Assembly (NCBI GenBank): GCA_028532985.1
Contig: JANCIK010000008.1
Location: 3,348,001 to 3,412,000, forward strand
Length of the DNA stretch: 64,000 bases
Source of the DNA: Stropharia rugosoannulata
Taxonomy: Eukaryota; Basidiomycota; Agaricomycetes; Agaricales; Strophariaceae
Reading direction: 5' to 3'
Numbering within the stretch: position 1 is the stretch's first letter; each line of letters starts with the position of its first letter. Positions 1-11,801 of the stretch are shown in pieces. The notes beneath the pieces are model-generated. The model made no database searches, was not told the origin of the DNA, and saw nothing but the letters and a program-made list of their open reading frames with translations. Both the position numbers and the translations under genes were made by a program.

Positions 1-1299
1 ACGCGCAAGATTACTGGCAAGAAGGAGAAGGAGCCAGAGCCAGAGCCGGACGCGGAGAGCTCGGATACGGGCGAGGGCGAAGGCGACGAGACGGTCGTGA
101 TGGCTGCGCCCCCCGTCCTAGACGCTGATGATCAAGATAATACCATCACCCTCCCACCTCCCGAAGTGGACAAGGAGAACCAGACCCCAGCTACGAGCAC
201 CGCGGTTGTCGAGGACAACGACAAGGACACGAAGCTCGCGGGCGACGAGCCGTCCCCGGCCAAGACCACCACGAGCACGAGCACTATAACTGTACGCCCG
301 GGGATGCGCGACCTCGCGCGCGTGGGCGGCGATACGGAGCACAAGAAGACGGCCAGCTCGGCGTCTAGCTCGAGTGTGTCGACGCTGAGGAGGAAGGGGT
401 CGAATGATACGATACGCACTGTCAAAAGCTCGGGTCTCGCGAGCGTGTCAACGCCTTCGTCTCAGGCGCAGGCGCTCCCGGCCCAGTCGTCCCCTGCTCC
501 GGCACCGGCACCTGCACCGGCACCCACAACCGTTCAACCACCACCCGCCCAAACACCCGCCCAGGCCCACACGTCTCCGAGCGCCCGCCCCGCGTCACCC
601 CCAGCAGTAGCAACGGCGGCGCGGCACCCCACCTCGATCGACCACATCCTCGCACAGACAGCACCGCAGGGCGCGACGCTCGAGATCGGGATCCCGTGCA
701 TCATCTCATCAAAGCGGAAGCGCTTCAAGGCGTACGCGCGGTACATCGGCGAAGTCCTCGGCGAGAGCGGGCCGTGGGTGGGCGTGGAGGTGCCCCTCCC
801 GCTGGGCGATGCGGCGTGGGCGTGGGGGGATGAGTCGTTCGTGTCTTCTGGGTCCATGGCTCATTCGCAGCATATGGCGGGCTCTGGGTACATGGGACCC
901 CGCGATGACCGTGCGTGGCATGATGGATCCTGGGGCGGGGTGAGGTACTTTGAGATAGGCGGCGGGGTGGGCGGGAGCGAGTGGGAGTATGGATATGCGG
1001 GCGGGGAGAGCGATCGCGCGGCTCGACGCAGGAGGCTGGAGGGCGGGGGTAGCTGGTGGAGCTCTGGTGGGGGCGGCGCGAGTGGAGTTGGTGGTGCGGG
1101 GAGTGGGAGTGGGATAGGCGCGGGCGGAGGGACGAAGCGCGAAGGCGACTCGCTGAGTATCGCGTCGGAGAGGATGAAGCGCATGCGGAGCGTTAGCCCT
1201 GCGCACTCGGACGTGTCGGGTGGGACGGAGTCGCGTGGTCTGTTCGTCCGCCCGCAGCAGGTGCTGTATGTCGTTGATGCTGTCGGGGCGGATTTCTAG
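1..1299 (+). CDS. CAP-Gly domain protein, 3' part (5' end outside window)
   Basis: The reading frame is open from base 1 and ends at TAG 1297-1299, so this is the C-terminal part of a larger protein (432 codons visible). The start is highly charged (KKEKEPEPEP), followed by a long Ser/Thr/Ala/Pro-rich linker with Pro-Ala repeats. Near 680-960 a CAP-Gly-like domain is visible: GIPCIISSKRKRFKAYARYIG, WVGVEVP and, after an inserted Gly/Ser-rich stretch, GGVRYFEI. These match the family landmarks 'G..V', 'RYIG', 'GxWVGVE' and 'GxRYFxC'. CAP-Gly domains bind the EEY/F tails of tubulin and EB proteins, so a microtubule-associated role is likely by family. The domain is split by a long low-complexity insertion, which is unusual. 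The terminal segment FVRPQQVLYVV is repeated at 7696-7748. Confidence is good for the family and low for the precise function. Confidence 0.75.
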   Translation, partial: TRKITGKKEKEPEPEPDAESSDTGEGEGDETVVMAAPPVLDADDQDNTITLPPPEVDKENQTPATSTAVVEDNDKDTKLAGDEPSPAKTTTSTSTITVRPGMRDLARVGGDTEHKKTASSASSSSVSTLRRKGSNDTIRTVKSSGLASVSTPSSQAQALPAQSSPAPAPAPAPAPTTVQPPPAQTPAQAHTSPSARPASPPAVATAARHPTSIDHILAQTAPQGATLEIGIPCIISSKRKRFKAYARYIGEVLGESGPWVGVEVPLPLGDAAWAWGDESFVSSGSMAHSQHMAGSGYMGPRDDRAWHDGSWGGVRYFEIGGGVGGSEWEYGYAGGESDRAARRRRLEGGGSWWSSGGGGASGVGGAGSGSGIGAGGGTKREGDSLSIASERMKRMRSVSPAHSDVSGGTESRGLFVRPQQVLYVVDAVGADF

Positions 1300-1615
1300 A
1301 GTTTCGTTGGGCGCGTTTTATTTTTTTTCTCTGATACGGTCCCTGTTTCTTTGGTGGTTGTGGTCGTGTTGGTTTCTTGGATATATCCCCCCTTTTTTCC
1401 CTTTTTCTTCCGTGCATACATGCGATTCGATTTCAATAGACGTTTCCGGATCTGAACCTGACTGGTTGGCTGATTTACGTATCTCTTTCTCTCTACTCCC
1501 TCTCGCTGTTCCTGAAGTTCTGACTCTGTTCCTAAATTTCCGACCCGTGATTCGATTCGATTCCACGTGGAACCTGTCTAATATTCATATTCATCTCTCT
1601 TCACTTTTTCGTGTT

Positions 1616-1647
<32 letters not shown>

Positions 1648-2143
1648 TGCAACTTTCAACTGAGTCTCGATCCTATCTTGCTATCGCGCTCCGAATTTCG
1701 AAAATACACCTCAAGTACCTACTAGATCCTGAATTTTAATTTGTACCCGTTTTGTGTAGTTCTGCTCAATGCAATGCGATGCGATGCGATGTGTGGCTGG
1801 GGACGCGAATATGCTTTTACTTGCTTGCTTGCTTATCAGACAGACTTATTATGTGACTGCGCCGCCGCCCGTGCCGTGCGTCGTGTTTTGTAAGTTGTTT
1901 CCGTTTGGTCTGTCGGCACTTGAGAAAGTTTAGGTTTCTCCCCGGGCCTGAAAAGGTCTTGCGCTGGGATAATGCCTTGCCGGGGGACGTGAGGATGCCT
2001 TGGGGCCTTGCGACACTGCGAAGCACAGCACCATGTGGACCGGAGCGTAGATAAAGTTGAGATGAAATACTGTACAAATAAATAGAAAGAAAAAACTTGT
2101 AAAGATACATCACGACTCGAGTAATCAGAAATCAAGCTCAAGG
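1300..2143. other. Intergenic: 3' UTR and microsatellite
   Basis: Convergent region between the CAP-Gly gene and the minus-strand CHAT gene. It holds T-rich 3' UTR-like sequence, a CT dinucleotide run near 1621-1646, and a short GATGC tandem near 1771-1790. A related copy of 1205-1750 lies at 7663-8190. No gene was seen. Confidence 0.6.
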
Positions 2144-5100
2144 TTAGTAGCCAAAATGCACATATGGAACCCAGGTCAAGAATGAAGTTTCATCATCTTT
2201 GAGCTTCTCTCGTACTTTCCTCGTGGCGTCATCCAATGCGTAGGCAGCAAGAGTACTATCCAGTCCCCCCGTTCCTATATTGTTGAGCAAATATTGATAA
2301 AACAACTTGGCAAAATCTGGCCCATAGTAATCGGAGATGCTCCACATCGTACCAACCACCCCGCGATAGCCAGACGCAAGCATACCAGCAGCAAGATGGA
2401 CGACCTCGTCTGATAATCTGACGTCGCCCGTGCTCGTTTGGCAGGCCGACAGGAAAGCAAACTCGGGGCTTGGACTTTTCTGACGCATGATCTCGAGAAG
2501 CTCCAGACGGCCGTCATGGAGACATACACCACTCTGTAGCGCATCTGCCCTGTCCTGGATTCCATGGCAAGCAAAGTGAACCCAACTATGAGAGTCCATC
2601 TCGCACTTCACTTTGTCTTTGGTGGCTTCTGCATTTTCCAGCAGCAATGCGTTTACGTGCCGTTCTCCCTTCATCATGTCTTGAATTGCATGTGTCTCCG
2701 TCGTAGTTGAGGGTATAGGACTAAGACCCGGTGTATGGGGCTGGCTAACAATGAGGAGGTTGGTATGACCAGAAGTTGATGTAACCGAGGCGGCAAATTT
2801 CTCACTAATGGAACGGACAGTTGGTGTGTAAGATGAAACCACAAAGTCAGACACACAAGATCCTGTTTTGTAGGCTGAGCCATATATTCCAGCTGCGTGA
2901 AGCGGAAGAAATGCAAATGGACCAGTTGGACACCACCATAAACGTGGACGATTTGAAGACATTGGAGGGACCTGTTAGAAATATGAAAATTAGTATATCT
3001 TCGTACTATAGATTGATGACTAAAATACCATACCGAAAATGCCAGCGCTTCGAGGATGGGGTGTACAACTTTTCTCCATAGCTCTTCCAGAATATCCGAC
3101 ATTGATTTGCGGTTTCTTCGGCGACCACAGAGACGTTCTCCATCTTCAGCCTCACGGTAGTGAAGGATGTCTGATTGAAGTGTGGTGTGCAGTTTGGAAG
3201 CATCCTCGAGACTAAAGTTCTTCAAAGGAATGTGGAGAGGGTACTCAGCTCCTGATATCAGTGCCAGTGCATCACACCTTGTTTCGAAAGCATTTAGTAT
3301 AACAATTGGACCAGTGCTTGGTATAAAGGAAAGGATACTGCCAGATTGAGGTGGTTTCAGAAAGTCATAGAAATCTGGAATATGGCGAATCTCATTGAGA
3401 AGTTGCTTGTATTCTGTGGCACGCATGGTATGATTCAGATTGCTGCGTTGATGATCAATCTCTTTTGAGAACAAATTATCGTGTGAAACAGGAAGGGGTA
3501 TTGTTGAACGAGATCCATAGGATTCTAAATCGGTTGCAACTTCTATAAAGCGATTAGCCAATTTTTTATCTTTAATCATGAGTTTGCCAATCGGTGCACG
3601 GAGCTGACCAAGCTGATTCCATACTAGGCAGCGGCCTTGTTCAAGCCATTCCAGAGCAAGATCTGCTCTGTCCAAAATAAATGCAGCAGTCACCGCATTA
3701 CTCACAAGACCCGAGTAAGCATTTAAATTGGAATAACGGCGGTGAATGGTTTGTTCCAGGCCTGCAACCTCTGCAAGCAGACCAATAGCAATGGAAAAGC
3801 TATTCAAGCACTGGGTGTCGTCATTAGATGTTTTATGTTCCAGAGATAGTATAGCAGCAGATTGAGCACAACGCAGACGAGTAGATGGAGCGCCGTTTGC
3901 CGCAGCAGCATTTGCAAATGAGCTAATGGTATGCTTAATGTCAAAGTCGTCATGAAGGTGGAGATATCGGCTTCTAAATGCTGTCGCAAGGTTGTGATAA
4001 AACGCAGAAAGGTCGGAATGCTCAGGAGGAGTAGAATTAATGGCATTTTGAAGGTGAGAAATAGCATGTTCAATGTCCTCTATGTTTCTTGTTCGTTCAA
4101 ATAGATGAGTGTATGCATTTCCAAGGTTACTGGAATATGCGGCGAAATCAGGATTATCTGAAGGGGTGGACTGAAGGGAATTATTGAGGTAAGAAATAGC
4201 ATGTTCAATGTCCTGAGTATTGCCAGTATATTCAAAGCGATTCGTATATGCAATTCCAAGACTGCTGGACCACAAAGAAAGATCAGAGTGGCTAGAAGAC
4301 GTAGGTTGAATAGCAGTCTGCAAGTGTGAAATAGCATGTTCAATGTCCTGTATATTCCCTGTGCGTATATATTGGCGTATGTACGCATTCCCAAGGTTGC
4401 CGCACCGGAAAGAAAGTCTAGAATCAACTGGAGGGGTAGACTGAACAACATTTTGGAGATGGGAAATTGCATTTTCAATGTCATGTATGTTGCCAGTGCG
4501 TTCAAAGCGGCGTATATATGCAATTCCAAGGCTACTCCTTCGTGAAGAAAGGGTAGAATGCCCCGAAGGAGTAGATTGAACAGAATTTTGGAGGTGGAAA
4601 ATACCATGTTCAATATCCTGTATATTGCCGGTGTGTTCAAAGCGGTATATATATGCAGTTCCAAGGTTACTCCAACTTGAAAAAAGGGCAGAATGACCTG
4701 AAGGAGTAGATTGGATAGCATTTTGCAGGTGTAAAATGGCGAAGTCGATATCCTGTATATTGCTTGTGTGTTCATATTGGCATTTGTATGCATTCCCAAG
4801 GTTGGCACACCAGGAAGGAAAATCGGAATGATATGGAGAAGCAGACTGAACAGCATTTTTGAAGTGGGAAATAGCATTTTCAATGTCCTGTTTGTTGTCT
4901 GTATGATTAAATAATTCCATATATGCATTTCCAAGGTGGCTGCACCATATGGAAAGATCACAATGACCCAAAGGAGTAGATTGAACCGCATTTTTGAAGT
5001 TTGAAATAGCATGTTCAATGTCCTGAATATTGCCTGTGTGTTCAAATCGACATATATATGCATTCCCGAGATAGCCCCACAGCGAAAAACGTGTAGAATG

Positions 5101-6422
5101 ACCTGAAGGAGTAGATTGGATAGCATTTTGCAGGTGTAAAATGGCGAGGTCAATATCCTGTATGTTGTTGGTGCTTTCAAAGCGAAAGGCATATAGTTTC
5201 CCCAGAGTATCAGATAGCAGAGCAAAACTAGAATGATCTGGAGGAATTGACTGAACAGCATTATTGAGGTGGGAGATTGCACACTCTATGTTCTGTATAT
5301 TGCCAGTGGCTTTAAAGCAATCTATATATGCAAGTCCAAGATTGTGGCAATAAGAAACAAGATCCGGGTGATCAGAAGGTGCAATTTCAATGGCCTTCTG
5401 GAGGTGTGAAATAGCATGTTCAATATCCTGAACATTTCTGGTATGTTTAAAGCGAGCCAAGTATGCATTACCAAGTTTGTTGGACCAATCAAAGAGGAAA
5501 GCATTTTCAGAAGAATGGAGTTGAGCAGAATATTTGAACACCAGTTTTTCATAAAGCAAGATTATTTGAGAGATATTGTCCAGATTTTCTTTTTGTTGAA
5601 AACATAATTTAGTTGCTTCGATTTCTTGATAAATTTGAATTATTTCAGTAACTTTGGTTATCCATCTAGAAGCTGTAAAATGTGAATAGAAATATATTAA
5701 ATTAGGCAATCCTACTTACTAACTGTCGATACCATCTTGATCATTATGGAATCATCTTCATTCAATGATGTAAACATATGTTCTACCAACGCTCCTATAG
5801 ACATTGTGTTTCAGGTAAATTGTAAACAATGAAATTATTTTTTAAGCGTACCATTTCCTGCAATCATAGTAGCATATATTTCATCCGAGGTGATGGTACA
5901 GAAAGCCTCATCATTTCCATAACTCGATTGAATGCACAACATTATATCGGCATGTTTAAATGTAGGCCTTAAGTATGTTCTGTTTATCAGCGTGCTCAAA
6001 AAGGCCTTTTGATATAGCACTCACAAAGCAATATTACAGTCAGTTTTCCAGCATGTAGAAGATGTCTTTGAAAGGTGCAAGGACTGACAAATATCACCAT
6101 CCTGCATGACAACCAGTGTTAAGCAAGTATTGAATGCATGAGTTTGCGGACATTCAAGGGCAACATCTAATTTGCAGGGTGAGTCAGATAGAAACACTTA
6201 AAAGGGATCAATTCTTACTCATTAGTAAGATCTGTTGTATGAAAAGTGGCTTGATTTGGGGCAATTCTGGTGAATAATCTGCATGCTGCTCTTCGGGACT
6301 TGCTTGTGATATTTGATGGTTTAAAGTGGTGATGCCGGCATTGGAAAGAAACACACTGTTGTCAAGCATCATTCCAGAAGTCGACATAAGCTCGGTACAT
6401 TCAAACTGCTTGTTTATCTCGT
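2144..6422 (-). CDS. TPR-CHAT protein (putative caspase-like protease of fungal STAND/NLR-like type), N-terminus incomplete
   Basis: Six exons can be joined in frame: complement(2144..2971, 3034..5672, 5720..5794, 5852..5967, 6025..6166, 6219..6422). All introns are GT-AG and 47-62 bp, giving about 1333 residues. A further 5' exon is needed but I could not place it. The N-terminal ~185 residues are a mixed segment without a certain family. Next come 12 units of about 44 residues with consensus LGNAYxxRFExTGNIQDIEHAI, which are TPR-like helical repeats. A linker follows, then a C-terminal CHAT domain: CPTGPFAFLPLHAAG, HFACHG (catalytic His) and LSACQT (catalytic Cys), ending near GTMWSI. The His-Cys dyad is intact, so peptidase activity is plausible. 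In fungi, TPR-CHAT proteins are linked by family to self/non-self recognition and regulated cell death; the substrate is unknown. A HET gene lies 2.3 kb away. Confidence 0.85.
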
Positions 6423-7662
6423 CTACACAGACAACAAACATTAGACTCCAGGTGGATGTTAATTGAAGGAAGGATTCGCACTTTCAGAAGGTACTTTATG
6501 CTCCTCTTCGAAGGAGAGCTGGGTCACTATAGATAGCCCAAATTTCACATTATTACTGGTTTTATGGGGAATATTCTATACATTACTACTTACTTTGTAT
6601 GTCAGGAGCTGCATCTATTCTCAGGATCCCATAATGATTGATAAAACATCATAGGAGAAATGATAGACAATAATAGAAGATCATATACAATTGTCACAGG
6701 GGATTGATAAATTCAGCGATTAGTGCAATGTCAGAGGCAGGCAATGCCCATCTTCTCACCCTGCTGCCCAGTATACTCGACTATGGGTTTAGTCGGTGGT
6801 TGTCCCGATCTCTGGATGACAGAGCTCGCTGATTTATCCACATTGCTATGGGGGTTGGTATGCATTGCTGAAGTCAAGGAAATTTACAGGGGGTTGAAGA
6901 TGATGTCGCGGTTAACTTGAAAGTAGGACCTTGCGAATTGACTCGCGTTTATATACTGCACACACCCACTGTCATCACTGCTGTGCGGACATAGCAGAAC
7001 ATAGATATAACTAGACAGGATGTGTTGCATGCCGCATGGGTCATGTCCTAACATAGCATTGCATTCACAGGCGCAGTAACATTGCAGACCTACGTTACAA
7101 TGTCATAGCCACTTTGGTCTGGTTGCAGGGTGCTAAAACTGTATTATGCTATGCCACCCAGTTATACTCGTCTTTGGGTCATCACAATGTGTCTGACATA
7201 TTTACATAGCATAGGATTCTCTGACACAATGCGTAGGTTGCGGTTGTTTGTTAACAGGCAGCTGGTGTTTTCAAATTCATGCCGAGAACCGAGCTTCCTT
7301 TTGGCCGGCACTGCTTTCCAGTTGCTGTGGCATGACAGTAGCCCGGGAACTTCACAGCTCGCTGATGATAGACGTGGCATGCGAGGGAGATGGACCGCCT
7401 TTTTATTTTTGGATGTACATTGAATATTGAACGTCGAATGACAATGAATTGAACGCAGAGCAGGACACATAGAAGGATGACGTCTGGAACAGATGATGGG
7501 ATAGGGGCTACATAGAAGGCGGGAGCAGCTGCTGGGATGGGGCGTGCGAGGGGAGTAGCACTGTTGGGGTTGCATTGGAATTGACTGTGGGAGTGGGTGA
7601 GGCTCGGGCAGAGATACAGGTATGGTCAATGAACGACTTACTCAGGAACATGGCATCCGAAA

Positions 7663-8190
7663 GTGCAGAGCGTCGGCCCGGCGGGACCCTCTTTGTCCGC
7701 CCGCATCGGGTACTCTATGTTGTTGAAGCTGTTGGGTCGGATTTCTAGAGTTTCGTCGGGCGCGTTTTTTTCTCTGATACAGTCCCCGTTTCTTTGTTTC
7801 TTTGGTGGTTATGGTTGTGGTCGTGTTTTGTTCTCTTGGATATATCCCTTTTTTTCTTTTTCTTTTGTGCATACATGCGATTTGATAGACGTTTCCGGAT
7901 CTGAACTGGCACTGGTTGGCTGGCTGATTTATGTGTCTCTTTCTCTTTCCCTCTACGCTCTTTCTCTTTCTCTTTCTTGTGTTCATAATTCCACGCTGAA
8001 CTTGTCTAATATTCATTTTTCTTCTTCTACTTTCCGCTTCCCAACATTCATCGATATATTTCAACATTTATTGACACCTTCCAACGTTAAACTCTAAACT
8101 TCTCTATATGTACCAAAATGTGCCTGCACCTCAAGTACCTGTTAGTAGATCCTGGAATTAATTTAATTTGTAGTGTGTTTTTTGTAGTAC
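7663..8190 (+). pseudogene. Truncated duplicate of the CAP-Gly gene 3' end and 3' UTR
   Basis: Bases 7690-7748 encode LFVRPHRVLYVVEAVGSDF and a TAG stop, matching LFVRPQQVLYVVDAVGADF at the end of the gene at 1-1299. The similarity runs on through the 3' UTR (gagtttcgtcgggcgcg, the cttggatatatccc block, the acctcaagtacct block) to about 8190. Only about the last 20 codons are present, with no domain, so this is a gene-end fragment and not a gene. Direct-repeat copies therefore flank the CHAT gene. Confidence 0.8.
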
Positions 8191-8396
8191 CAGCTCTACC
8201 TGTTGGCCTTTCGCATGCTAGAGCCTAGAGGTGCCTCGTGCTCATGGGTAAGGACCATCCTTAGAACTACAAGTTTAGTTGTAGTTTCGCAGATCGCATT
8301 TCAAAATTCAAACCTAAACATCCAGACCAGCATGAATAATTTCCTCCGGCCCGACTTTCATTTTTATCGCCATCTGTGTTGCTTCTATCACAAGAT

Positions 8397-8494
8397 CACC
8401 CCAGGAACCTAAGGCTCTCATGCCATCTGAGATGTGATAAACCGTGATTGGCAACCTGAGAGCCTCAGATTCCTGGTTGATCAAGGGCATGATT
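8397..8494. repeat. Degenerate short TIR element (MITE-like relic)
   Basis: The ends CCCCAGGAACCTAAGG and CCTCAGATTCCTGG are imperfect inverted repeats around a short spacer, flanked by GATCA on both sides. The terminal sequence resembles the much cleaner element at 62780-62924. It looks like an old member of the same family. Confidence 0.4.
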
Positions 8495-8672
8495 GTCGAT
8501 GACCCTAGTACCGTACCGCCTTGCACAGCAATGGCATACCCTTATTAATAGAGCCGTGGAACGGCTAAAAGGTACTTAAAAGAGCCCGAGCCATGATGGT
8601 GACACGCTGTCCTCTACTAGTTCATCGTCAGACCAAACAGTTGTGAATATAAGAATTCCCGTGTCCCTCCCC

Positions 8673-10864
8673 ATGGAATCACCAGGTAAGATGACTCTGT
8701 GTGTCACGGAACATTGCAATGTGCCAAGTTGTAGAGCTAGAAGTAGATGTCAATGCACGCGGGCTGGCTCTTCTGGCGAGTCTCATTGGATTCGTTAAGC
8801 CTACAACTCCGGGTATGCCCATCTACATTTATTATCTGAGGAGCGAGTCTGAGGGCTGCATTCAGATCCGATTATAGTCCAACTGTGCAATTCAGAACAG
8901 GGTCAAGCGCTCTTGAAGACATTGAAGGGCTTTGTGGACCTAGTCATTAGTTTTGGAGGGGATTGGCAAGAAGGCACATCCCCCCATGTCAAGTTATCTC
9001 CTCTATCAAACGTTTCTCCCTCACATGTAGAGGAGGAATCCCTTGGATACCAGCGTGAGTGCATATGTGACTTAAACATTGGTCGCTTCGAATGCGAATA
9101 TATATAGCAACTGTGATGCTACCGGCGGAGGAACCAATCTCGGATGCGGACGAATTTTTGCTTATGTCCAATTTGGTTGACGTTTACCCAACGCCCACAT
9201 ATGGTGTGTTACTTCAGCTTCATTCCAAGACTCATTATTTAATTACATAAATGATCGACTGTTCAGAACTTCCCAGAAAGATAATCGATGCAGTTCACGA
9301 TCATGTATTCAACCATATGCCAATCCGCATGATAAGCTTTGACTCAAGTGGGAACAATTGCACTCTAGTTGACCGTAGCAAACTGGTTGGCATTATCCTC
9401 GCGCGGGTGCAGGCTGGCTATCCAGCGGAAATGAAGCAAAAACGAAACACGCAAGGGTTTTGGGAAGCAGAAAATTTTCTCTTTGAACACTACAAGTATG
9501 CCATTCTCTCACACACCTGGCTTCGTGACACGCTGGGGGACGTGCTGTTCAACGACTGGGCCAAGCGCACACTCCCTCAAAACACTCGCGGGAACGCCAA
9601 GATTGCCAGCTTCTGCTCGGTCTCCGCACGGGAGCACGGCGTATTACTGGGCTGGATGGACACCGTCTGCATTAACAAAGAGAGCAGCGCCGAGCTGGAT
9701 GAGTCTATTCGGTCAATGTACGCGTGGTACAAAGGGGCACACGTCTGCATTGCATACCTTGCCGACACAGTGGAGTTTGCGGAGATCCCAAAGGACGCCT
9801 GGTTCACGCGGGGCTGGACGCTGCAGGAATTACTGGCGAACAGAAGTATTTATTTCTACAACCGTGAGTGGACGCGGCTTCTCCCTGGAGACTTCACGGC
9901 ACACCTAGACAATCCTGAGTATTCACCTTTATGGGGGCTTTCCGAGGACTCGAAAAAGATACAGTACCAGATATTCATTGCAACCTCCATCACACCGGAA
10001 GAGCTCGCCAACTTTAACTATGTCTCGATCTGCAGGATTATGGAGCTAGCGGCAAGGCGCAAAGTGACCCGTGCAGAAGACCATATATACTCCTTAATGG
10101 GCCTACTCAAAGTTAACATTCCCACTACATATGGTGAAGGATCCAGGAACGCATTACGTCGAATGATTACACAACTCATGATCTCCCGGAAGAATTTTCT
10201 GGATCTCTTCAATCATACTAACAACTATTCCATTCTGCCAGAAATGATTACCGGCTATATTGGGCATACCAGGTTAGCCCGACAGCATGCTATCCCACAG
10301 GAACCCATAGTACTGTCCCATTTGGGAGTTCATGCAACATTCCTTGCAATTCCGCTATTCAAAGAAGGTTTATACCCCGACTTTCCTGCACAAAACTCTA
10401 CAGATTGTATACCCTGGGAATATACCGAGTGGTGTGCTCCCGTGCCCAATTATATCGCACTAGACAATAGCAGCCTCTCAAGCGAGTGGATTTCAAGGCT
10501 GGAAATCGACTTGACTCGACGGAGCCGTTATGAAATGATTATAGAAGGACCTCCTTTTATTTTTCTTGCAATCCTTTTGTCGCAGATTGATCAAGACCAT
10601 GGGTACATTCAATTATCCGTTGGCCAGAATCTTGGCGTACCCGTGCTCCCCGATTTGTTTACTCCCAGTGATGACACAGTCAGAGTATCATTTACAGATA
10701 TAAGCCCCCTTAATCAAATAGCTTCTAAAGCGGGGAAGTGTGGGCCACATCGGATAAATCTCCGTTACAGTGGGCCCAATGTATCAGAGAATGGCGTACT
10801 TACTCTTACTACAGAAGAAGCGAAACAGATGGGGTTTAAAGTAATTTCTGGACATTTCACTTGA
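8673..10864 (+). CDS. HET (heterokaryon incompatibility) domain protein
   Basis: Proposed model: join(8673..8685, 8729..8812, 8854..9054, 9108..9203, 9267..10864), 663 residues. All junctions are GT-AG and keep the frame. The first two introns are short (43 and 41 bp), so the 5' end is the least certain part; an ATG at 9251 would give a 537-residue alternative. The HET domain is near residues 207-330: AILSHTW, then GWMDTVCINK, MYAWYKGAHVCIAYL and WFTRGWTLQELLA, all in the usual order with the usual spacing. The remaining ~330 residues match no family I recognise. HET domains trigger incompatibility cell death in fungi; this protein probably acts as an effector or as one of the many HET paralogues of basidiomycetes. 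It lies next to a TPR-CHAT gene, another family tied to recognition and cell death. Confidence 0.88.
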
Positions 10865-11417
10865 TGAGCGGTTGATTTCAGGTACATTCGCTTATAGTAA
10901 TAGCTCGAATATATATGTTATGTTTAACCTCTAGAAAGTACTAGTAGGGCGTATACCGATTAGTTGATGGCGAGGTGTGTTTCAGGATCTGCCTTACTTG
11001 TACTTGACAATGATATTAATTATAGGTCATGTGACAGGACTTGCGAAGAGACATGCGGACGGGTAGGTATGCAGATATGTTGAAAAGGAATCAAATTGGG
11101 AGATTTTATACACTGATAACAATGATAATAAGCGATGAAGAAACTATACTGGAACTACATATATACAAGCCCCATGGGTTTCAAATGCGCTCATAGCGTT
11201 ATAACTGATTCCGCAAAAATATCTCGTTGGAATTTGGGCGTCACGCCTTAGCGCGTCAAGAATAGAGGAAAATGGGGCGGCGTTTATGGAGGCTATACAT
11301 ACGAATGGGGATATAGAAAATGAGGTATAGCCCGGTCCTGTCGTGCTGGTCAAATCTATTGCTTCAGCACCCAATGAGCGAGAATAATGGAGTAGATATC
11401 TTACGCATTTAGTCTTC
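10865..11417. other. Intergenic; minus-strand open frame near 11144-11395
   Basis: A minus-strand frame of about 84 codons (includes GPGYTSFSISPFV, FCGISYNAMSAFETH) is open from the copia insertion edge to TAG at 11144. It has no ATG start and no family I recognise. It may be the end of an exon whose upstream part was displaced by the copia insertion. Otherwise nothing is seen. Confidence 0.3.
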
Positions 11418-11422
11418 AGTCA
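11418..11422. repeat. Target site duplication AGTCA, left copy
   Basis: AGTCA lies directly before the left LTR (TGTTGAAG) and again directly after the right LTR at 22517-22521. A 5-bp duplication is the normal size for Ty1/copia integration. Confidence 0.9.
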
Positions 11423-11801
11423 TGTTGAAGTAAATCGTTTGCCTTTATCGCTCTTTCCTTTATCGCTCTTTGCCTTCTAATTGCTGTCTCGCTTACGCAC
11501 CTTCGTAGCGCCAGTCACGTCACTACGTATTCTCTGATACATTGCGCTCTGCGCACATGCTCACGATTCCCTTATCCGTTCAACGCATATCTTCGTACAC
11601 ACTATTTATCACTCACATTCACTTCACAGTCCCTCAGTCGTTCTTCTCAACGCTGAGGTGACTATTTCATTCATTCACGTACACACTACGTACTAATTCG
11701 ATTATCTAGTTCCAAGTACTTACGAGAAACTAGGTAATAAATACATTAGTCGTTCTTCTCAACGCTGAGTTCCAAGTACTTATGAGAAACTAGTTTTCAC
11801 A
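11423..11801 (+). repeat. 5' LTR of copia element
   Basis: 379 bp, starts TGTTGAAG and ends TTTTCACA (TG...CA). It differs from the 3' LTR at only two positions that I can see (AATTCG/AACTCG and TTATGAG/TTACGAG). It contains a repeated internal block, TCGTTCTTCTCAACGCTGAG, present twice. Confidence 0.93.

Larger units (their letters stand above)
6423..8672. other. Intergenic region upstream of CHAT gene and HET gene
   Basis: This is the divergent space between the minus-strand CHAT gene and the plus-strand HET gene. The missing 5' exon and promoter of the CHAT gene should lie in the first few hundred bases, but I could not decide a start. The right part holds the duplicated CAP-Gly 3' fragment (7663-8190) and a decayed inverted repeat (8397-8494). 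No other supported gene was found. Confidence 0.5.

Noticed and set aside
709..1206. Minus-strand frames opposite the CAP-Gly gene
   Set aside because: Arg/Pro/Ala-rich shadows of a GC-rich coding strand.
4080..5282. 400-codon frame within the CHAT gene in another minus frame
   Set aside because: It is a shifted reading of the TPR repeats. Its Leu/Ile/Met-rich periodicity comes from the repeated DNA.
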